From Lactobacillus equicursoris DSM 19284 = JCM 14600 = CIP 110162 (GTDB lineage: Bacteria; Bacillota; Bacilli; Lactobacillales; Lactobacillaceae), in the NCBI RefSeq assembly GCF_001434815.1, contig NZ_AZDU01000018.1:1-38580 (forward strand): a DNA stretch of 38,580 bases, read 5' to 3'. The notes under the pieces are model-generated. The model searched no databases. It saw only the letters and a list, made by a program, of their open reading frames with translations, and was not told where the DNA came from. This document shows positions 1-8,887 of this stretch, in pieces; positions within the stretch are counted from its first letter, which is position 1; every line of letters starts with the position of its first letter. Made by a program: the position numbers and the translations under genes.

Positions 1-51
1 TTTTCGGGACATTATCCCAAGTTATTGACACTTAATTTGTAAATGTTTTCA

Positions 52-252
52 TCAATACGGCCGCTTATTATCGATCGAGGTGTAGACGACAACCCCGCCT
101 CGATCGGCTCTGCCAGTGATTTTCTTGCTCTTGCCGTAATTTCTCAAGGCCTGCTGGAAGCCAAAGGCAGCGTCGCGGTCGGCTTGGGGGTCAACCCGAT
201 ATTCAGCCAGCTCTCCAGAAACCAACTGATCTAAAATCTTGATGTAGTCCAT
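52..252 (-). CDS. Small hypothetical protein, 66 aa
   Basis: I do not recognise this protein. It begins MDYIKILDQL and ends SIDNKRPY. The ATG at 252 was chosen over an upstream in-frame ATG because an AGGAGG Shine-Dalgarno sits six bases before it. The N-terminal half looks helical and acidic; the C-terminal half is Lys/Arg/Gly rich (KSKKITGRADRGG). There is no membrane segment or signal peptide. The gene is divergent from clpE and ends close to the window edge, so operon partners cannot be seen. Its 3' part carries a 9-bp perfect inverted repeat (72-80 / 98-106). The good ribosome site supports a real gene; function is unknown. Confidence 0.6.
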   Translation of the reverse strand: MDYIKILDQLVSGELAEYRVDPQADRDAAFGFQQALRNYGKSKKITGRADRGGVVVYTSIDNKRPY

Positions 253-350
253 AAAGTCCCTCCTGCCCAATATTTTAGCGCAATTTTTTCTTTTTTAGTA
301 AGGAAAAAGTCTCACTTACTTTTTAAAAGAAAAAACGCTTTTTCCGAGAC

Positions 351-377
351 TTAGCACTTGATTTATTCGAGTGCTAA
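351..377. promoter_or_regulatory. CIRCE operator (HrcA binding site) of clpE
   Basis: The site reads TTAGCACTT, nine bases, GAGTGCTAA. This matches the CIRCE consensus TTAGCACTC-N9-GAGTGCTAA except for the last base of the left arm. It overlaps the -35 box and spacer of the clpE promoter, so a bound HrcA repressor would block transcription. No CtsR-type heptad repeat is seen near the gene. HrcA control is therefore inferred in place of CtsR, which is the more common regulator of clpE in other Firmicutes. Confidence 0.93.
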
Positions 378-386
378 TCCTATAAT
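358..386 (+). promoter_or_regulatory. clpE promoter
   Basis: A TTGATT -35 box (358-363) and a perfect TATAAT -10 box (381-386) are separated by 17 bases and lie just upstream of clpE. The -35 box lies inside the CIRCE element. Confidence 0.8.
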
Positions 387-419
387 CTAACCATAGATAA
401 GATGAAAGGCGGTATAAAA

Positions 420-2645
420 ATGTTGTGTCAAAACTGCCATGAGCGGCCAGCTTCGATCCACCTCTACACCAAAGTCAATGGCGAAAACCGAGAAATCGAT
501 CTGTGCCAGCAATGCTATCAAGAACTAAGGAATCAGCAAGGTAATCAAATGAATAACGATAACTTTTTTGGCGACTTCGACGATTTATTCAATGCCTTAA
601 ATCGCGGAGGCGCCGGCAACAATAACGGCAATAATCCTAACAATCCAAACAATCCTAATAACCCTAACTACTTTGGCGGCGGGCAAGGCGGCCAAGGTGG
701 CCAGGGCGGGCAATCCCTCTTAGCCCAATACGGCACCGACTTAACCGCCCTCGCTAAAAAGGGCAAGATTGACCCCGTTATTGGCCGGGACAAGGAAATC
801 GCTCGCGTCATCGAAATCTTGAACCGGCGGACTAAGAACAACCCAGTCTTGATTGGGGAAGCCGGGGTTGGTAAGACTGCGGTCGTTGAAGGCTTGGCCC
901 AAGACATCGTTGATGGCTCTGTTCCAGCCAAGCTGCAAAACAAACGCATTATCTCCTTAAATATGGTTTCCATGGTCCAAGGGACCGGGATCAGAGGACA
1001 ATTTGAGCAAAGAATGCAGCAGCTGATCAAAGAACTGCAGACCCAGCCCGACATCATCCTCTTCATTGACGAAATCCACGAAATCGTAGGCGCCGGCAAT
1101 TCTGAAGGCGGGATGGACGCAGGGAATATCATCAAGCCAGCCTTGGCCCGGGGCGAGCTGCAATTAGTCGGCGCGACGACCATCAAGGAATTCCGCGAAA
1201 TCGAAAAGGACTCTGCCTTGGCTCGCCGCTTCCAACCAGTTGAAGTTAAAGAACCAAGCATTGACGAAACGATCAAGATCTTGAAGGGGATCCAAAAGCG
1301 CTACGAAGACTACCACCACGTTCACTACACCGATGATGCCATCGAAGCCGCCGTTAAGCTTTCAGCCCGCTACATCCAGGACCGCTTTTTGCCAGACAAG
1401 GCCATCGACCTGCTAGACGAAGCTGGCTCCAGAATGAACCTGACCATTCCATATATCGACAAGGCCAAGGTGCAAGAGAGAATCGATGCTGCTGAAAAGC
1501 TGAAGCAGGATGCCTTAAAGAACGAAGACTACGAAAAGGCAGCCTACTATCGCGACCAAATCGAAAAATACGAAAAGCTGAAGGACCAAAACGTTGATCC
1601 GGACAAGACCCCAACCATCACGGCCAAGGTCATGGACAAGATCGTCGAAGAAAAGACCAACATCCCAGTTGGCGACATCCAGGCTCAAGAAGAAAACCAA
1701 TTGATCAACCTGGCTGACGACCTGAAAGCCAAGGTTATTGGTCAAGACGAAGCAGTTGAAAAAGTTGCCCGGGCTATTCGCAGAAACCGGATCGGCTTTA
1801 ACAAGTCTGGCCGGCCAATCGGCTCCTTCCTCTTCGTTGGCCCAACCGGGGTCGGCAAGACCGAATTGGCTAAGCAGTTGGCCCTCAAGATGTTTGGCTC
1901 AGAAGACGCCATGATCCGCTTTGACATGTCAGAATTCATGGAACAATACTCAGTATCAAAATTGATTGGGTCTGCTCCTGGCTATGTCGGCTACGAAGAA
2001 GCTGGTCAATTAACTGAGCGCGTTCGCCACAACCCATACAGCCTGATCCTCTTGGACGAAGTGGAAAAGGCCCACCCAGACGTTTTGAACCTCTTCCTCC
2101 AAATCATGGATGATGGCCGCTTGACTGACTCGCAAGGCCGGACCGTTTCCTTCAAGGACACAATCATCATCATGACCTCAAACGCCGGTCAAGGGATCAA
2201 GACGGCGAGCGTCGGCTTTGCTGCTGAAAATAGCCACAACGAAGCTGAAGAAACCCGCAAGGTAATGAGCCAATACTTCAAGCCAGAATTTTTGAACCGG
2301 TTTGACGACATCATCCAGTTCCACCCACTCACCAAGGAAAATCTCTTGCAGATCGTTTCCTTGATGCTGGCTAAGACCAACTCTATGGTCGCTGACCAAG
2401 GCCTCCACATTGAAGTTTCAGACGCTGCTAAGGAAAAATTGGTTGATGAAGGCTACGACCCAGAAATGGGCGCTCGGCCACTTCGCCGGATCATCCAAGA
2501 AGAAATCGAAGACAAGGTGGCTGACTACAAGCTGGACCACACCGAGGCCAAGAACTTAGTAGCTGACGTCAAGGACCAAGAAATCGTGATTTCTGAAGCT
2601 GCTCCTGCCCTGCCAGTGGAACAAACCAGCACTAGTGAAAATTAG
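420..2645 (+). CDS. clpE: ATP-dependent Clp protease ATP-binding subunit ClpE
   Basis: ClpE is a cytosolic HSP100 unfoldase that feeds damaged proteins to ClpP. The start at 420 is preferred to the ATG at 402 because the AAAGGCGG ribosome site lies between them and because ClpE proteins start with a zinc finger: Cys3, Cys6, Cys29 and Cys32 form the CxxC pair here. An Asn/Gly-rich linker with NNP repeats and GGQ repeats follows (about residues 40-100). The first AAA+ domain has Walker A GEAGVGKT near 146 and Walker B LFIDE. A UVR-like coiled segment ([18 protein letters not shown]) lies near 365-395. The second AAA+ domain has Walker A GPTGVGKT near 474 and LLDEVEKAH. The length of 741 aa is normal. 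It is transcribed alone from a CIRCE-controlled promoter and closed by a strong terminator. Confidence 0.97.
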   Translation: MLCQNCHERPASIHLYTKVNGENREIDLCQQCYQELRNQQGNQMNNDNFFGDFDDLFNALNRGGAGNNNGNNPNNPNNPNNPNYFGGGQGGQGGQGGQSLLAQYGTDLTALAKKGKIDPVIGRDKEIARVIEILNRRTKNNPVLIGEAGVGKTAVVEGLAQDIVDGSVPAKLQNKRIISLNMVSMVQGTGIRGQFEQRMQQLIKELQTQPDIILFIDEIHEIVGAGNSEGGMDAGNIIKPALARGELQLVGATTIKEFREIEKDSALARRFQPVEVKEPSIDETIKILKGIQKRYEDYHHVHYTDDAIEAAVKLSARYIQDRFLPDKAIDLLDEAGSRMNLTIPYIDKAKVQERIDAAEKLKQDALKNEDYEKAAYYRDQIEKYEKLKDQNVDPDKTPTITAKVMDKIVEEKTNIPVGDIQAQEENQLINLADDLKAKVIGQDEAVEKVARAIRRNRIGFNKSGRPIGSFLFVGPTGVGKTELAKQLALKMFGSEDAMIRFDMSEFMEQYSVSKLIGSAPGYVGYEEAGQLTERVRHNPYSLILLDEVEKAHPDVLNLFLQIMDDGRLTDSQGRTVSFKDTIIIMTSNAGQGIKTASVGFAAENSHNEAEETRKVMSQYFKPEFLNRFDDIIQFHPLTKENLLQIVSLMLAKTNSMVADQGLHIEVSDAAKEKLVDEGYDPEMGARPLRRIIQEEIEDKVADYKLDHTEAKNLVADVKDQEIVISEAAPALPVEQTSTSEN

Positions 2646-2691
2646 TTTTTTAGCTAAAATTTAATTTCTATCTAAATTTTAAAGAAAATAG

Positions 2692-2730
2692 AAAAAACAA
2701 GACTTCTTGCAAAAAGAAGCCTTGTTTTTT
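2692..2730 (+). terminator. Rho-independent terminator of clpE
   Basis: An AAAACAAG..TTCTT stem with an A-rich loop pairs with AAGAA..CTTGTTTT and runs into a tract of T residues. Confidence 0.85.
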
Positions 2731-2748
2731 TACTCAATGCGTTATAAT
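2722..2748 (+). promoter_or_regulatory. Probable promoter of the DUF1827 gene
   Basis: A perfect TATAAT lies at 2743-2748. The best -35 candidate is TTGTTT at 2722-2727 with a short 15-base spacer, and it lies in the T-tract of the clpE terminator. The -10 box is convincing; the -35 box is weak. Confidence 0.5.
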
Positions 2749-2794
2749 GAAATTGAGAGGAATATTAGAGACAAATAGAAAAGGGTGAAGTTTT

Positions 2795-3073
2795 ATGCAC
2801 TTAATTGATGTTACCAATAGTTACGCTGATTTGGTTCACAGCCAGTTGAACACGACCGCCGTCAACTACGTTAAAGTCTACTCTTTAGGAAATACCACTG
2901 TCGTTTACACCGAAAGTCCGATTGCCATCGGTATCGTTTTAGAAAATCACCACCGCAAGGTCCGTGAAGAAGAACTTGAATTTGTGATTAAACGCCTGAT
3001 TCCTGACCGGGGCAGCTACCAATTGACGGTCGACCAGACCCGTCACGTTGTCGAAATCCACGTTGACAAGTAA
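2795..3073 (+). CDS. DUF1827 family protein, 92 aa
   Basis: The protein starts MHLIDVTNSYADLV and carries the family-typical VKVYSLGNTTVVYTE segment. DUF1827 proteins are small, cytosolic and of unknown function, and they commonly lie next to clpE in lactobacilli and streptococci. The same arrangement here supports the call. It has its own -10 box and its own terminator, so it can be expressed separately from clpE. The link with ClpE is a context inference only. There is no membrane segment or catalytic motif to see. Confidence 0.85.
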   Translation: MHLIDVTNSYADLVHSQLNTTAVNYVKVYSLGNTTVVYTESPIAIGIVLENHHRKVREEELEFVIKRLIPDRGSYQLTVDQTRHVVEIHVDK

Positions 3074-3104
3074 GAAAACAAGTAACAACTTTATCAAGTA
3101 ACGT

Positions 3105-3130
3105 AAAGAGCCTCATGGCTCTTTTTATTT
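3105..3130 (+). terminator. Terminator of the DUF1827 gene
   Basis: AAAGAGCC-TCAT-GGCTCTTT forms a perfect 8-bp stem followed by further T residues. Confidence 0.85.
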
Positions 3131-3197
3131 TTGCCAAATTTTACCGGATTTTTTGGTAAATTTGCATTTCACCTATTTTTTTATAGAAAAAATCCCA

Positions 3198-3243
3198 AAA
3201 ATTGATCTATGTCAATTTTCTGATTAGTTGGGAATTCTATAAT
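3198..3243 (+). promoter_or_regulatory. Multicopper oxidase promoter with a dyad operator candidate
   Basis: A perfect TATAAT lies at 3238-3243. Upstream is a perfect 8-bp inverted repeat, AAAATTGA (3198-3205), six bases, TCAATTTT (3212-3219). Its right arm overlaps where the -35 box should be. This looks like a repressor or activator site for the oxidase operon. The binding protein is unknown. The sequence does not resemble a CopY box (TACANNTGTA). Confidence 0.5.
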
Positions 3244-3309
3244 AACTGCAAGCACTGGAAAGCGCTTAACAAGTAACGCAAACTGTCGGTTAAAAAAGGA
3301 GGAATAACG

Positions 3310-4971
3310 ATGACAGTTTATGAAAACTACTTTTATTCTGAACACGATTTTGATAAGGAACACATGGGCTACAAGCCCCTCAGCATCCCGGAAGGCGTAG
3401 AAGCTGCTCCATTACCGGTTCCGCCAGTTTTAAAGCCAGACAAGCTTGAAGGCAACGATATCTACTACACCATTGAGGCTCAAGTCGGCGAAAGCCAAAT
3501 CTTGCCAGGCAAAAAGACCACGACTTGGGGCTACAATGCACCGCTGCTCGGCCAAACCATGGTGGTCAAGACTGGCCAGCGCGTCCACGTCCATTTGAAA
3601 AACAGCCTGCCAGTTTTGACTTCCTTCCACTGGCACGGCATGGAAGTGCCAGGCCCGATCACTGACGGCGGCTGCCACGCCCCTGTTTACCCAGGCGAAG
3701 AAAAGGATATTGAGTTTACGGTCAAGCAGCCAGCTGCCTTAACCTGGCTTCACGCCCACCCATGCCCATCAACGGCCATGCAGGTCTGGATGGGCCTAGC
3801 TATGGGGGTTGTGGTTACTGACGACAACGAAGCTAGACTTCCAATTCCTAAGAACTACGGCGTTGATGAATTTCCAATCATCCTCCAGGACCGGACCTTC
3901 CACGACAACCAACTGGACTACCGGCAAGACTACGACCCAATGGGCGTCTTTGGCGAAGTGCCGCTGATCAACGGGGCTGTGAAGCCTTTTGTCGACGTCA
4001 CAACTAGAAAAGTCCGCCTGCTATTTTTAGGCGGGTCTGACCGCCGGGAATGGCGCCTGCACTTTGAGCATGACCTCACCATGACCCAAATCGGCGGCGA
4101 TGATTCCTTCTTGAGACACCCGATCGATGTTAAAAAGCTGCTCATCGGGCCAGGCGAAAGACAGCAAGTCATCGTTGACTTCAAGGACTTTAAGCCAGGC
4201 GACACTGTTGCCCTTTACACCGACGACTTCAAGCTGGTGGAATTCCGCATCCATGAATTTGCTCACACTGATGCAGACGATAAGGAACTGCCTTTTAACA
4301 TCTTTACGCCAGAGGATCCAGACGTAAACCCAGATATGCCGGTTCGCCACGTCACCATGGACGACCACGACAAGATCAATGGCCTGCGCTTCTCCATGGA
4401 AAGAATCGACATGGAGCAAGAACTGAACTCAGTTGAATACTGGGACATCACCAACACCAACTCTTCAGCTGCCGGGATGCTTCACCCCTTCCACATCCAC
4501 GGCGCCCACTTCTTGGTAGTGTCAAGAAATGGCCAAAAGCCAAACCCTAACGAAATCAACGTCTACAAGGACACGGTGGAAGTTGGGCCTGGTGAAACCG
4601 TCCGCCTCAAGGTCTACTTCCAAAACCCTGGCGTCTTCATGTACCACTGCCACATCATCGAACACGAAGATGCCGGGATGATGGCCCAAATCAAGATCGT
4701 TGATCCAAAAGACCCAGACAAGGAATACAAGCTGATGGACATGGAAACCATCACCAACGCCTTTGCTAGCGAAATGGGCGTTGAACCAGGCGAAGTCTTC
4801 ATGCCAGGGATGGACGTAGAAGAAATGGACATGGGCTGCGCCTTCCATAAGGCAGAAGCAGAACAAAGCCGCCGCTTGGTTGAAGCCGTTAGCGCTGCTT
4901 CACATGGTCACCGCGGCCATGAAAGTGCTGAACACGGCCATGTTGACAGCAGTTCTGGCGCTAGCCACTAG
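3310..4971 (+). CDS. Multicopper oxidase (laccase-like), cytosolic
   Basis: This 553-aa three-cupredoxin protein should oxidise Cu(I), Mn(II) or phenolic substrates with four-electron reduction of O2. All four copper-binding segments are visible: HWHG at 107-110, HAH at 148-150, HPFHIHGAHF at 392-401, and HCHIIEHEDAGMM from His446. Cys447 is the type 1 ligand and Met457 a likely axial ligand. No signal peptide or Tat motif is present, unlike CueO or CotA-type exported enzymes, so a cytosolic location is inferred. The C-terminal tail (about 525-553) is rich in histidines (GHRGHESAEHGH) and may bind metal. An AAGGAGGAATAACG ribosome site precedes the ATG. A small membrane protein gene follows after 12 bases. 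The natural substrate cannot be read from sequence. Confidence 0.92.
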   Translation: MTVYENYFYSEHDFDKEHMGYKPLSIPEGVEAAPLPVPPVLKPDKLEGNDIYYTIEAQVGESQILPGKKTTTWGYNAPLLGQTMVVKTGQRVHVHLKNSLPVLTSFHWHGMEVPGPITDGGCHAPVYPGEEKDIEFTVKQPAALTWLHAHPCPSTAMQVWMGLAMGVVVTDDNEARLPIPKNYGVDEFPIILQDRTFHDNQLDYRQDYDPMGVFGEVPLINGAVKPFVDVTTRKVRLLFLGGSDRREWRLHFEHDLTMTQIGGDDSFLRHPIDVKKLLIGPGERQQVIVDFKDFKPGDTVALYTDDFKLVEFRIHEFAHTDADDKELPFNIFTPEDPDVNPDMPVRHVTMDDHDKINGLRFSMERIDMEQELNSVEYWDITNTNSSAAGMLHPFHIHGAHFLVVSRNGQKPNPNEINVYKDTVEVGPGETVRLKVYFQNPGVFMYHCHIIEHEDAGMMAQIKIVDPKDPDKEYKLMDMETITNAFASEMGVEPGEVFMPGMDVEEMDMGCAFHKAEAEQSRRLVEAVSAASHGHRGHESAEHGHVDSSSGASH

Positions 4972-4983
4972 GAGGTACCCATC

Positions 4984-5181
4984 ATGATGAACAACAACCT
5001 CTTCTTGAAAGTTTTGTGGGTCATCCTCTATGCCCTGACTTTCTACTACACCTTTACCAACCAAATGATGATAGCCATGTACTTTATGGCCGGGACCATG
5101 TTTGCCCAGTCAATCGTTGACCTGGTCTACTACTTCATCCAAAAGAAGAATCCTAAGTCAGCTTCAGAAATGAACTGCTAG
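4984..5181 (+). CDS. Small membrane protein downstream of multicopper oxidase, 65 aa
   Basis: The protein has two predicted membrane helices (about residues 7-24 and 28-51) and a short charged tail ending in Cys (SASEMNC). An AGGAGG site lies upstream of the ATG pair. It begins 12 bases after the oxidase stop and shares its terminator, so the two form an operon. I do not recognise the family. The Met-rich second helix start (NQMMIAMYFMAG) could bind copper, but that is speculation from context. Confidence 0.7.
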   Translation: MMNNNLFLKVLWVILYALTFYYTFTNQMMIAMYFMAGTMFAQSIVDLVYYFIQKKNPKSASEMNC

Positions 5182-5259
5182 ACTTGCAACTTAAAATCAA
5201 ACTCTACCAATGTTTAAACATTAAGACATAAATTATCATCACAATATGTGATCGATATC

Positions 5260-5294
5260 AAAAAAGATCTCAGCTAAGTAGCTGAGATCTTTTT
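5260..5294. terminator. Bidirectional terminator between the oxidase operon and prfC
   Basis: AAAAAGATCTCAGCT, a four-base loop, and AGCTGAGATCTTTTT form a perfect long stem with A and T tracts on both sides. It serves the convergent oxidase operon (+) and prfC (-). Confidence 0.92.
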
Positions 5295-5330
5295 CTTGCT
5301 TGTATTTTTTGAATTATTCCATATTCGCTT

Positions 5331-6902
5331 TTACAGCTTTTCCGTCAAAGTCACGTCTGGGTACTTGTCATGGAACCAGCGTTCAGCAAAGGCATTTTCA
5401 AAGAGGAAGAGTGGGTTGCCAAACCGGTCCTTAACCAAGAGGTTCCGGCTGGAAGACATCTTCGGATCTAGATCCTCTGGCTTGATCCAGCGGGCTACCC
5501 GGTGACCGATCGAGGTCATTTCAACTTCAGAATTGTATTCGTTCTTCATCCGGTACTGGAAGACTTCAAACTGCAATTGCCCAACCGCACCCAAGATGTA
5601 GTCGTCGGTTTGGTAGTTGCGGTAAAGCTGCACGGCACCTTCTTGCACCAGCTGGTTCATCCCCTTATGGAAGGACTTTTGCTTCATGACGTTCTTTGGA
5701 GAAACCCGCATGAAGAGTTCTGGGGTAAATTCTGGCAGGGCTGGGAATTCCAGCTTGCGCTTGCCGGCGTAGATGCTGTCGCCAATTTGGAAGTTGCCCG
5801 TGTCGTAGAGCCCGACGATGTCGCCGGCAACGGCTTCAGAAACTTGGACTCTAGAACTGGATTCAAATTCAACGGCATTGTTCAAACGGACTGGCTTACC
5901 AGTTCTGGCCAAGGTAACGTCAAGCCCTCTGCTAAATTCCCCGCTGCAGACCCGGACAAAGGCAATCCGGTCCCGGTGCTGGGGGTTCATGTTAGCCTGG
6001 ATCTTGAAGACAAAGCCAGAGAATTCGTCATCATCTGGTGCCAGGTCTTCATCCCCGTTAACGGTGTGATCGCTTGGTGCCGGCGCTAAGTCAACGAAGC
6101 TCTTCAAGAAGGTTTCGACCCCAAAGTTGGTCAAGGCTGAGCCAAAGAAGACTGGGGTTTGTTCACCGGCTAAAACGGCTTCCTTGTCAAATTCCGCCCC
6201 GGCCCCTTCTAGCAGCTCGATTTCGCCCAAGGTGTCTTGGTATTGCGGGTCTTGGGCCATTGGGTTGTCTTCTGGCACCTTACCATCTACCAGGGGAATA
6301 AACTTGTCCTCCCCTTCTTCTGGGTGGTAGAGCTCGATTCGCTGGTTGGCAATGTCGTAAAGGCCTCTCATGGTTTGCCCCATGCCGATTGGCCAGTTCA
6401 TGGCCACGCCTTCGATGCCCAAGACATCTTCCAGTTCCGCAACTAAGTCAAGGGGTTCCCGGCCATCCCGGTCCAGCTTGTTCATGAAGGTGAAGACTGG
6501 AATCCCTCTTTGGCGGACAACCTTGAAGAGCTTCTTGGTCTGCGGTTCGATACCGCGGGCCGAGTCGATGACCATGACGGCGGCGTCAACGGCCATCAAG
6601 GTCCGGTAGGTGTCTTCTGAGAAGTCCTGGTGACCTGGGGTGTCCAAGATGTTGATCCGCTTGCCTTCATATTCAAATTGCATCACGGATGAAGTAACTG
6701 AGATACCACGCTTTTTTTCGATTTCCATCCAGTCACTAGTGGCGTAGTTGCCAGTCTTCCGGGCCTTAACCGTCCCGGCGCTCCGGATAACCCCACCGAG
6801 GAGCAAAAGTTGTTCCGTAATCGTCGTCTTACCGGCGTCGGGGTGGGAAATAATCGCAAAAGTTCTTCTCGTCTTTACCTTATCAGCTAATTCTTTGTTC
6901 AT
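5331..6902 (-). CDS. prfC: Peptide chain release factor 3 (RF3)
   Basis: RF3 is a translational GTPase that recycles RF1/RF2 from the ribosome after peptide release. The GTPase motifs are clear: G1 HPDAGKTT (20-27), G3 DTPGH (87-91) and G4 NKLD (141-144). The N-terminus ([18 protein letters not shown]) is characteristic of RF3 rather than EF-G. The length of 523 aa is normal. The ATG overlaps the stop of the upstream CorC/CBS gene by one base (TAATG), which implies translational coupling. Confidence 0.97.
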   Translation of the reverse strand: MNKELADKVKTRRTFAIISHPDAGKTTITEQLLLLGGVIRSAGTVKARKTGNYATSDWMEIEKKRGISVTSSVMQFEYEGKRINILDTPGHQDFSEDTYRTLMAVDAAVMVIDSARGIEPQTKKLFKVVRQRGIPVFTFMNKLDRDGREPLDLVAELEDVLGIEGVAMNWPIGMGQTMRGLYDIANQRIELYHPEEGEDKFIPLVDGKVPEDNPMAQDPQYQDTLGEIELLEGAGAEFDKEAVLAGEQTPVFFGSALTNFGVETFLKSFVDLAPAPSDHTVNGDEDLAPDDDEFSGFVFKIQANMNPQHRDRIAFVRVCSGEFSRGLDVTLARTGKPVRLNNAVEFESSSRVQVSEAVAGDIVGLYDTGNFQIGDSIYAGKRKLEFPALPEFTPELFMRVSPKNVMKQKSFHKGMNQLVQEGAVQLYRNYQTDDYILGAVGQLQFEVFQYRMKNEYNSEVEMTSIGHRVARWIKPEDLDPKMSSSRNLLVKDRFGNPLFLFENAFAERWFHDKYPDVTLTEKL

Positions 6903-7765
6903 TATTCTTCCGTTTCTTCCTCGCTTGTTTCTTCAGGCAATGTCAAGAGGATCGTTAACAGTCTTGACCCCCGCATCCTTCTAGTTGACAAAACCATGCC
7001 GTTGTCTAGCGGCACCTCTAAGTGCTCGCCCCGGCTCGGGATCACGCCTAACTTGGTGATCATGTAGCCCGCCACCGTGTCGACGTCTTCCATTTCGATG
7101 TCCGTGCCAAAGCGCTCATTAAAGTCATCTAGCGGCATCTTGCCGTAGATCACGAATTCCCGGTCAGTTAACTGCCGCACCAAAACCTCGGCCTTGTCGA
7201 CCTCATCATCGATGTCGCCGACGATTTCTTCGATCAGGTCTTCGATGGTGGCTAGCCCCGTCACCCCGCCGTATTCGTCGGTCAAGATGGCGATCTGCTG
7301 CTGGCTGGTCTGCATCTGCACCAGCAAGTCGTCCAGCTCAATGGTTTCTGGGGCAAACAGTGGCGCAGAAATCAGGCGATCATAGGTCAGGTGATCAAAG
7401 CCCACCCGTCTAGCCTCTCTCAAGATAGTCCGAATGTGGATGACGCCAACGATCTTGTCCTTGTCTTGCTTATAAACCGGAATCCGGGAATAAGGCTGGC
7501 GCAGGATGTCGTCCAGGTTTTCGCTCAGATCGTCTTCAATGTCGATCATGAAGGCGTCGGTTCTAGGCACCATGACTTCCCGGGCCACCTTGTCGTGAAA
7601 GGCCATGCTGCCCTCAATCATGGAGTATTCCGTATCCGTTAAATATTTGTCCGCATGGAGACGGTCAATTTCGGCTTGGAGTTCTTCCTTGCCGCCTTCA
7701 GTGTTATTAGCAAAATGGCTCCGCAATTTGTCAAATAAGTTGCCTGTCGCAGGGTCGCTGGTCAT
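6902..7765 (-). CDS. CBS-pair / CorC_HlyC domain protein (hemolysin-like, no DUF21 domain)
   Basis: The 287-aa soluble protein has a helical N-terminus, two CBS repeats ([15 protein letters not shown]... and ...[20 protein letters not shown]) and a C-terminal CorC_HlyC domain ([18 protein letters not shown]). It resembles CorC/YbeX-type proteins and the cytosolic half of CNNM proteins; it lacks the DUF21 membrane domain that its paralogue at 34.0-35.4 kb has. The start at 7765 (MTSDPATGN) was chosen because GAAAGAGAG lies nine bases before it; the longer in-frame start has no clear site. It is coupled to prfC by a TAATG overlap. Roles suggested for the family include Mg/Co efflux and ribosome-linked functions. 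Confidence 0.85.
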   Translation of the reverse strand: MTSDPATGNLFDKLRSHFANNTEGGKEELQAEIDRLHADKYLTDTEYSMIEGSMAFHDKVAREVMVPRTDAFMIDIEDDLSENLDDILRQPYSRIPVYKQDKDKIVGVIHIRTILREARRVGFDHLTYDRLISAPLFAPETIELDDLLVQMQTSQQQIAILTDEYGGVTGLATIEDLIEEIVGDIDDEVDKAEVLVRQLTDREFVIYGKMPLDDFNERFGTDIEMEDVDTVAGYMITKLGVIPSRGEHLEVPLDNGMVLSTRRMRGSRLLTILLTLPEETSEEETEE

Positions 7766-7862
7766 TGTCGTTAACTCTCTTTCGTGAAATCTAAATAAAT
7801 TTATTATAGCATAAGGCCGCCCCATTTATGATAAAATACCCCATAGAAAGAGGTGTTTTCCC

Positions 7863-8336
7863 ATGAAAATGAGACGGATCATGCTAGTCTTCGTCTTCCT
7901 GCTCTTAATTCCCTACATCTGCAGCCTGGCTATTATCGGGATTGGCTATAACGCCTTAGTCCTGCACTCCAGCGATCCCTTCAGAACGCTCGTCGGGGCT
8001 TTGACCGGCGCCATCATCATGCTGGCCATCAAGGCCACGGTCCAGCGGCCCCTTAATTTGTTAGCCGGCGACATTTATGACAGCTTTTTGCAGCAGCTTT
8101 TGCGCTTTTTCAGCATCAGAAGACGGCCAGTCTTAGAAATCGCCAACTTCTTCTTGGACCTGGTGCTCTGCACCCTGGCGACGATCTTCATCCGCTGGCT
8201 CTTGCCTCTTGACTGGATCGTCGGCACGTCAACAGGCTTTGTGCTCCTCATCATGTTCATCTCGACTTGCCTTGGAGCCTACATCGAATACGACAATTTG
8301 TCTATTGATGCCGAACTGAAGAAAGAGCAGCAATAG
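7863..8336 (+). CDS. Integral membrane protein of unknown function, 157 aa
   Basis: Three to four hydrophobic segments are visible: about residues 6-30, 40-58, 93-115 and 120-142. A basic cytoplasmic loop (RFFSIRRRP) lies between the second and third. It is preceded by AAAGAGGTG and a putative -10 region (GATAAAAT), and it is divergent from the CBS gene. No family is recognised. The product looks complete, and a short acidic-basic tail (AELKKEQQ) ends it. Confidence 0.7.
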   Translation: MKMRRIMLVFVFLLLIPYICSLAIIGIGYNALVLHSSDPFRTLVGALTGAIIMLAIKATVQRPLNLLAGDIYDSFLQQLLRFFSIRRRPVLEIANFFLDLVLCTLATIFIRWLLPLDWIVGTSTGFVLLIMFISTCLGAYIEYDNLSIDAELKKEQQ

Positions 8337-8385
8337 CTTTTTCGATTAAGATTGAAAAAATTATCAATACAATCTACCAACTGAC

Positions 8386-8850
8386 CTAGAGGTAAAGACT
8401 CTTGGTCAGTTTTTTGCTGCCTAAGTCAAGCTGGCGCAGGATGTAAGGATTAGGACTGTCAGCTAAGCCTGCTTGGAACTTGGCGCCTAAGTCTCCGGCT
8501 TCATCCAAAAACTTCGGCAATTCAAAATTGAGGGGCAGGTCAAAGTAAGCCGCATTAGTTTGTTCTTCTGCTTCAAACACGCGGGCGCTTGGCAGGCGGA
8601 ACTTAAGCAGGCCGCTTGGCTGGTCGACGTCTTGGTCAGTCACCACTCCGTACCAGTACATGAAGTCTTCTGGCCCAAAGACGATCAAGGAGGCTCTTTG
8701 GTCAGTTAACCCCTGCTCTGCCAAAAAGTCCTGGAAGACTTGGTCGTTTTCCAGTTCCTGGTTGGACCCAGCAAAGCTGGCGTTAGCGTCCATCAGGCTG
8801 TCTGGGTAAGCCTTGCCAATAAAGGTTAATTCTGCGATTTCTTTTTCCAT
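8386..8850 (-). CDS. Hypothetical protein in the recX operon, 154 aa
   Basis: The protein begins MEKEIAELTFIGKAYPDS. It is acidic and soluble, with no membrane segment and no recognised motif. The ATG at 8850 was chosen because AGAAAGAAGA precedes it; longer in-frame starts overlap the recX end without a ribosome site. It starts 37 bases after recX and is probably co-transcribed with it. The mixed hydrophobic and aromatic content (FGPEDFMYWYGVV) suggests a compact globular fold. Function unknown. Confidence 0.7.
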   Translation of the reverse strand: MEKEIAELTFIGKAYPDSLMDANASFAGSNQELENDQVFQDFLAEQGLTDQRASLIVFGPEDFMYWYGVVTDQDVDQPSGLLKFRLPSARVFEAEEQTNAAYFDLPLNFELPKFLDEAGDLGAKFQAGLADSPNPYILRQLDLGSKKLTKSLYL

Positions 8851-8887
8851 CGTGATCTTCTTTCTGTTTTTTCTAGTTATTATCAAA

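Noticed and set aside
668-1276. A 202-aa frame antisense to clpE and similar antisense frames across prfC, odc and uraA
   Set aside because: All are shadows of well-supported genes in the opposite strand.
3255-3272. cre-like sequence (GGAAAGCGCTTAAC) after the multicopper oxidase -10 box
   Set aside because: It has at least two mismatches at fixed positions of the cre consensus, unlike the full match at 11706-11719.
5238-5252. ATCACAATATGTGAT palindrome after the small membrane gene
   Set aside because: It lies downstream of a gene and before a terminator, away from any promoter, and is short enough to be chance.
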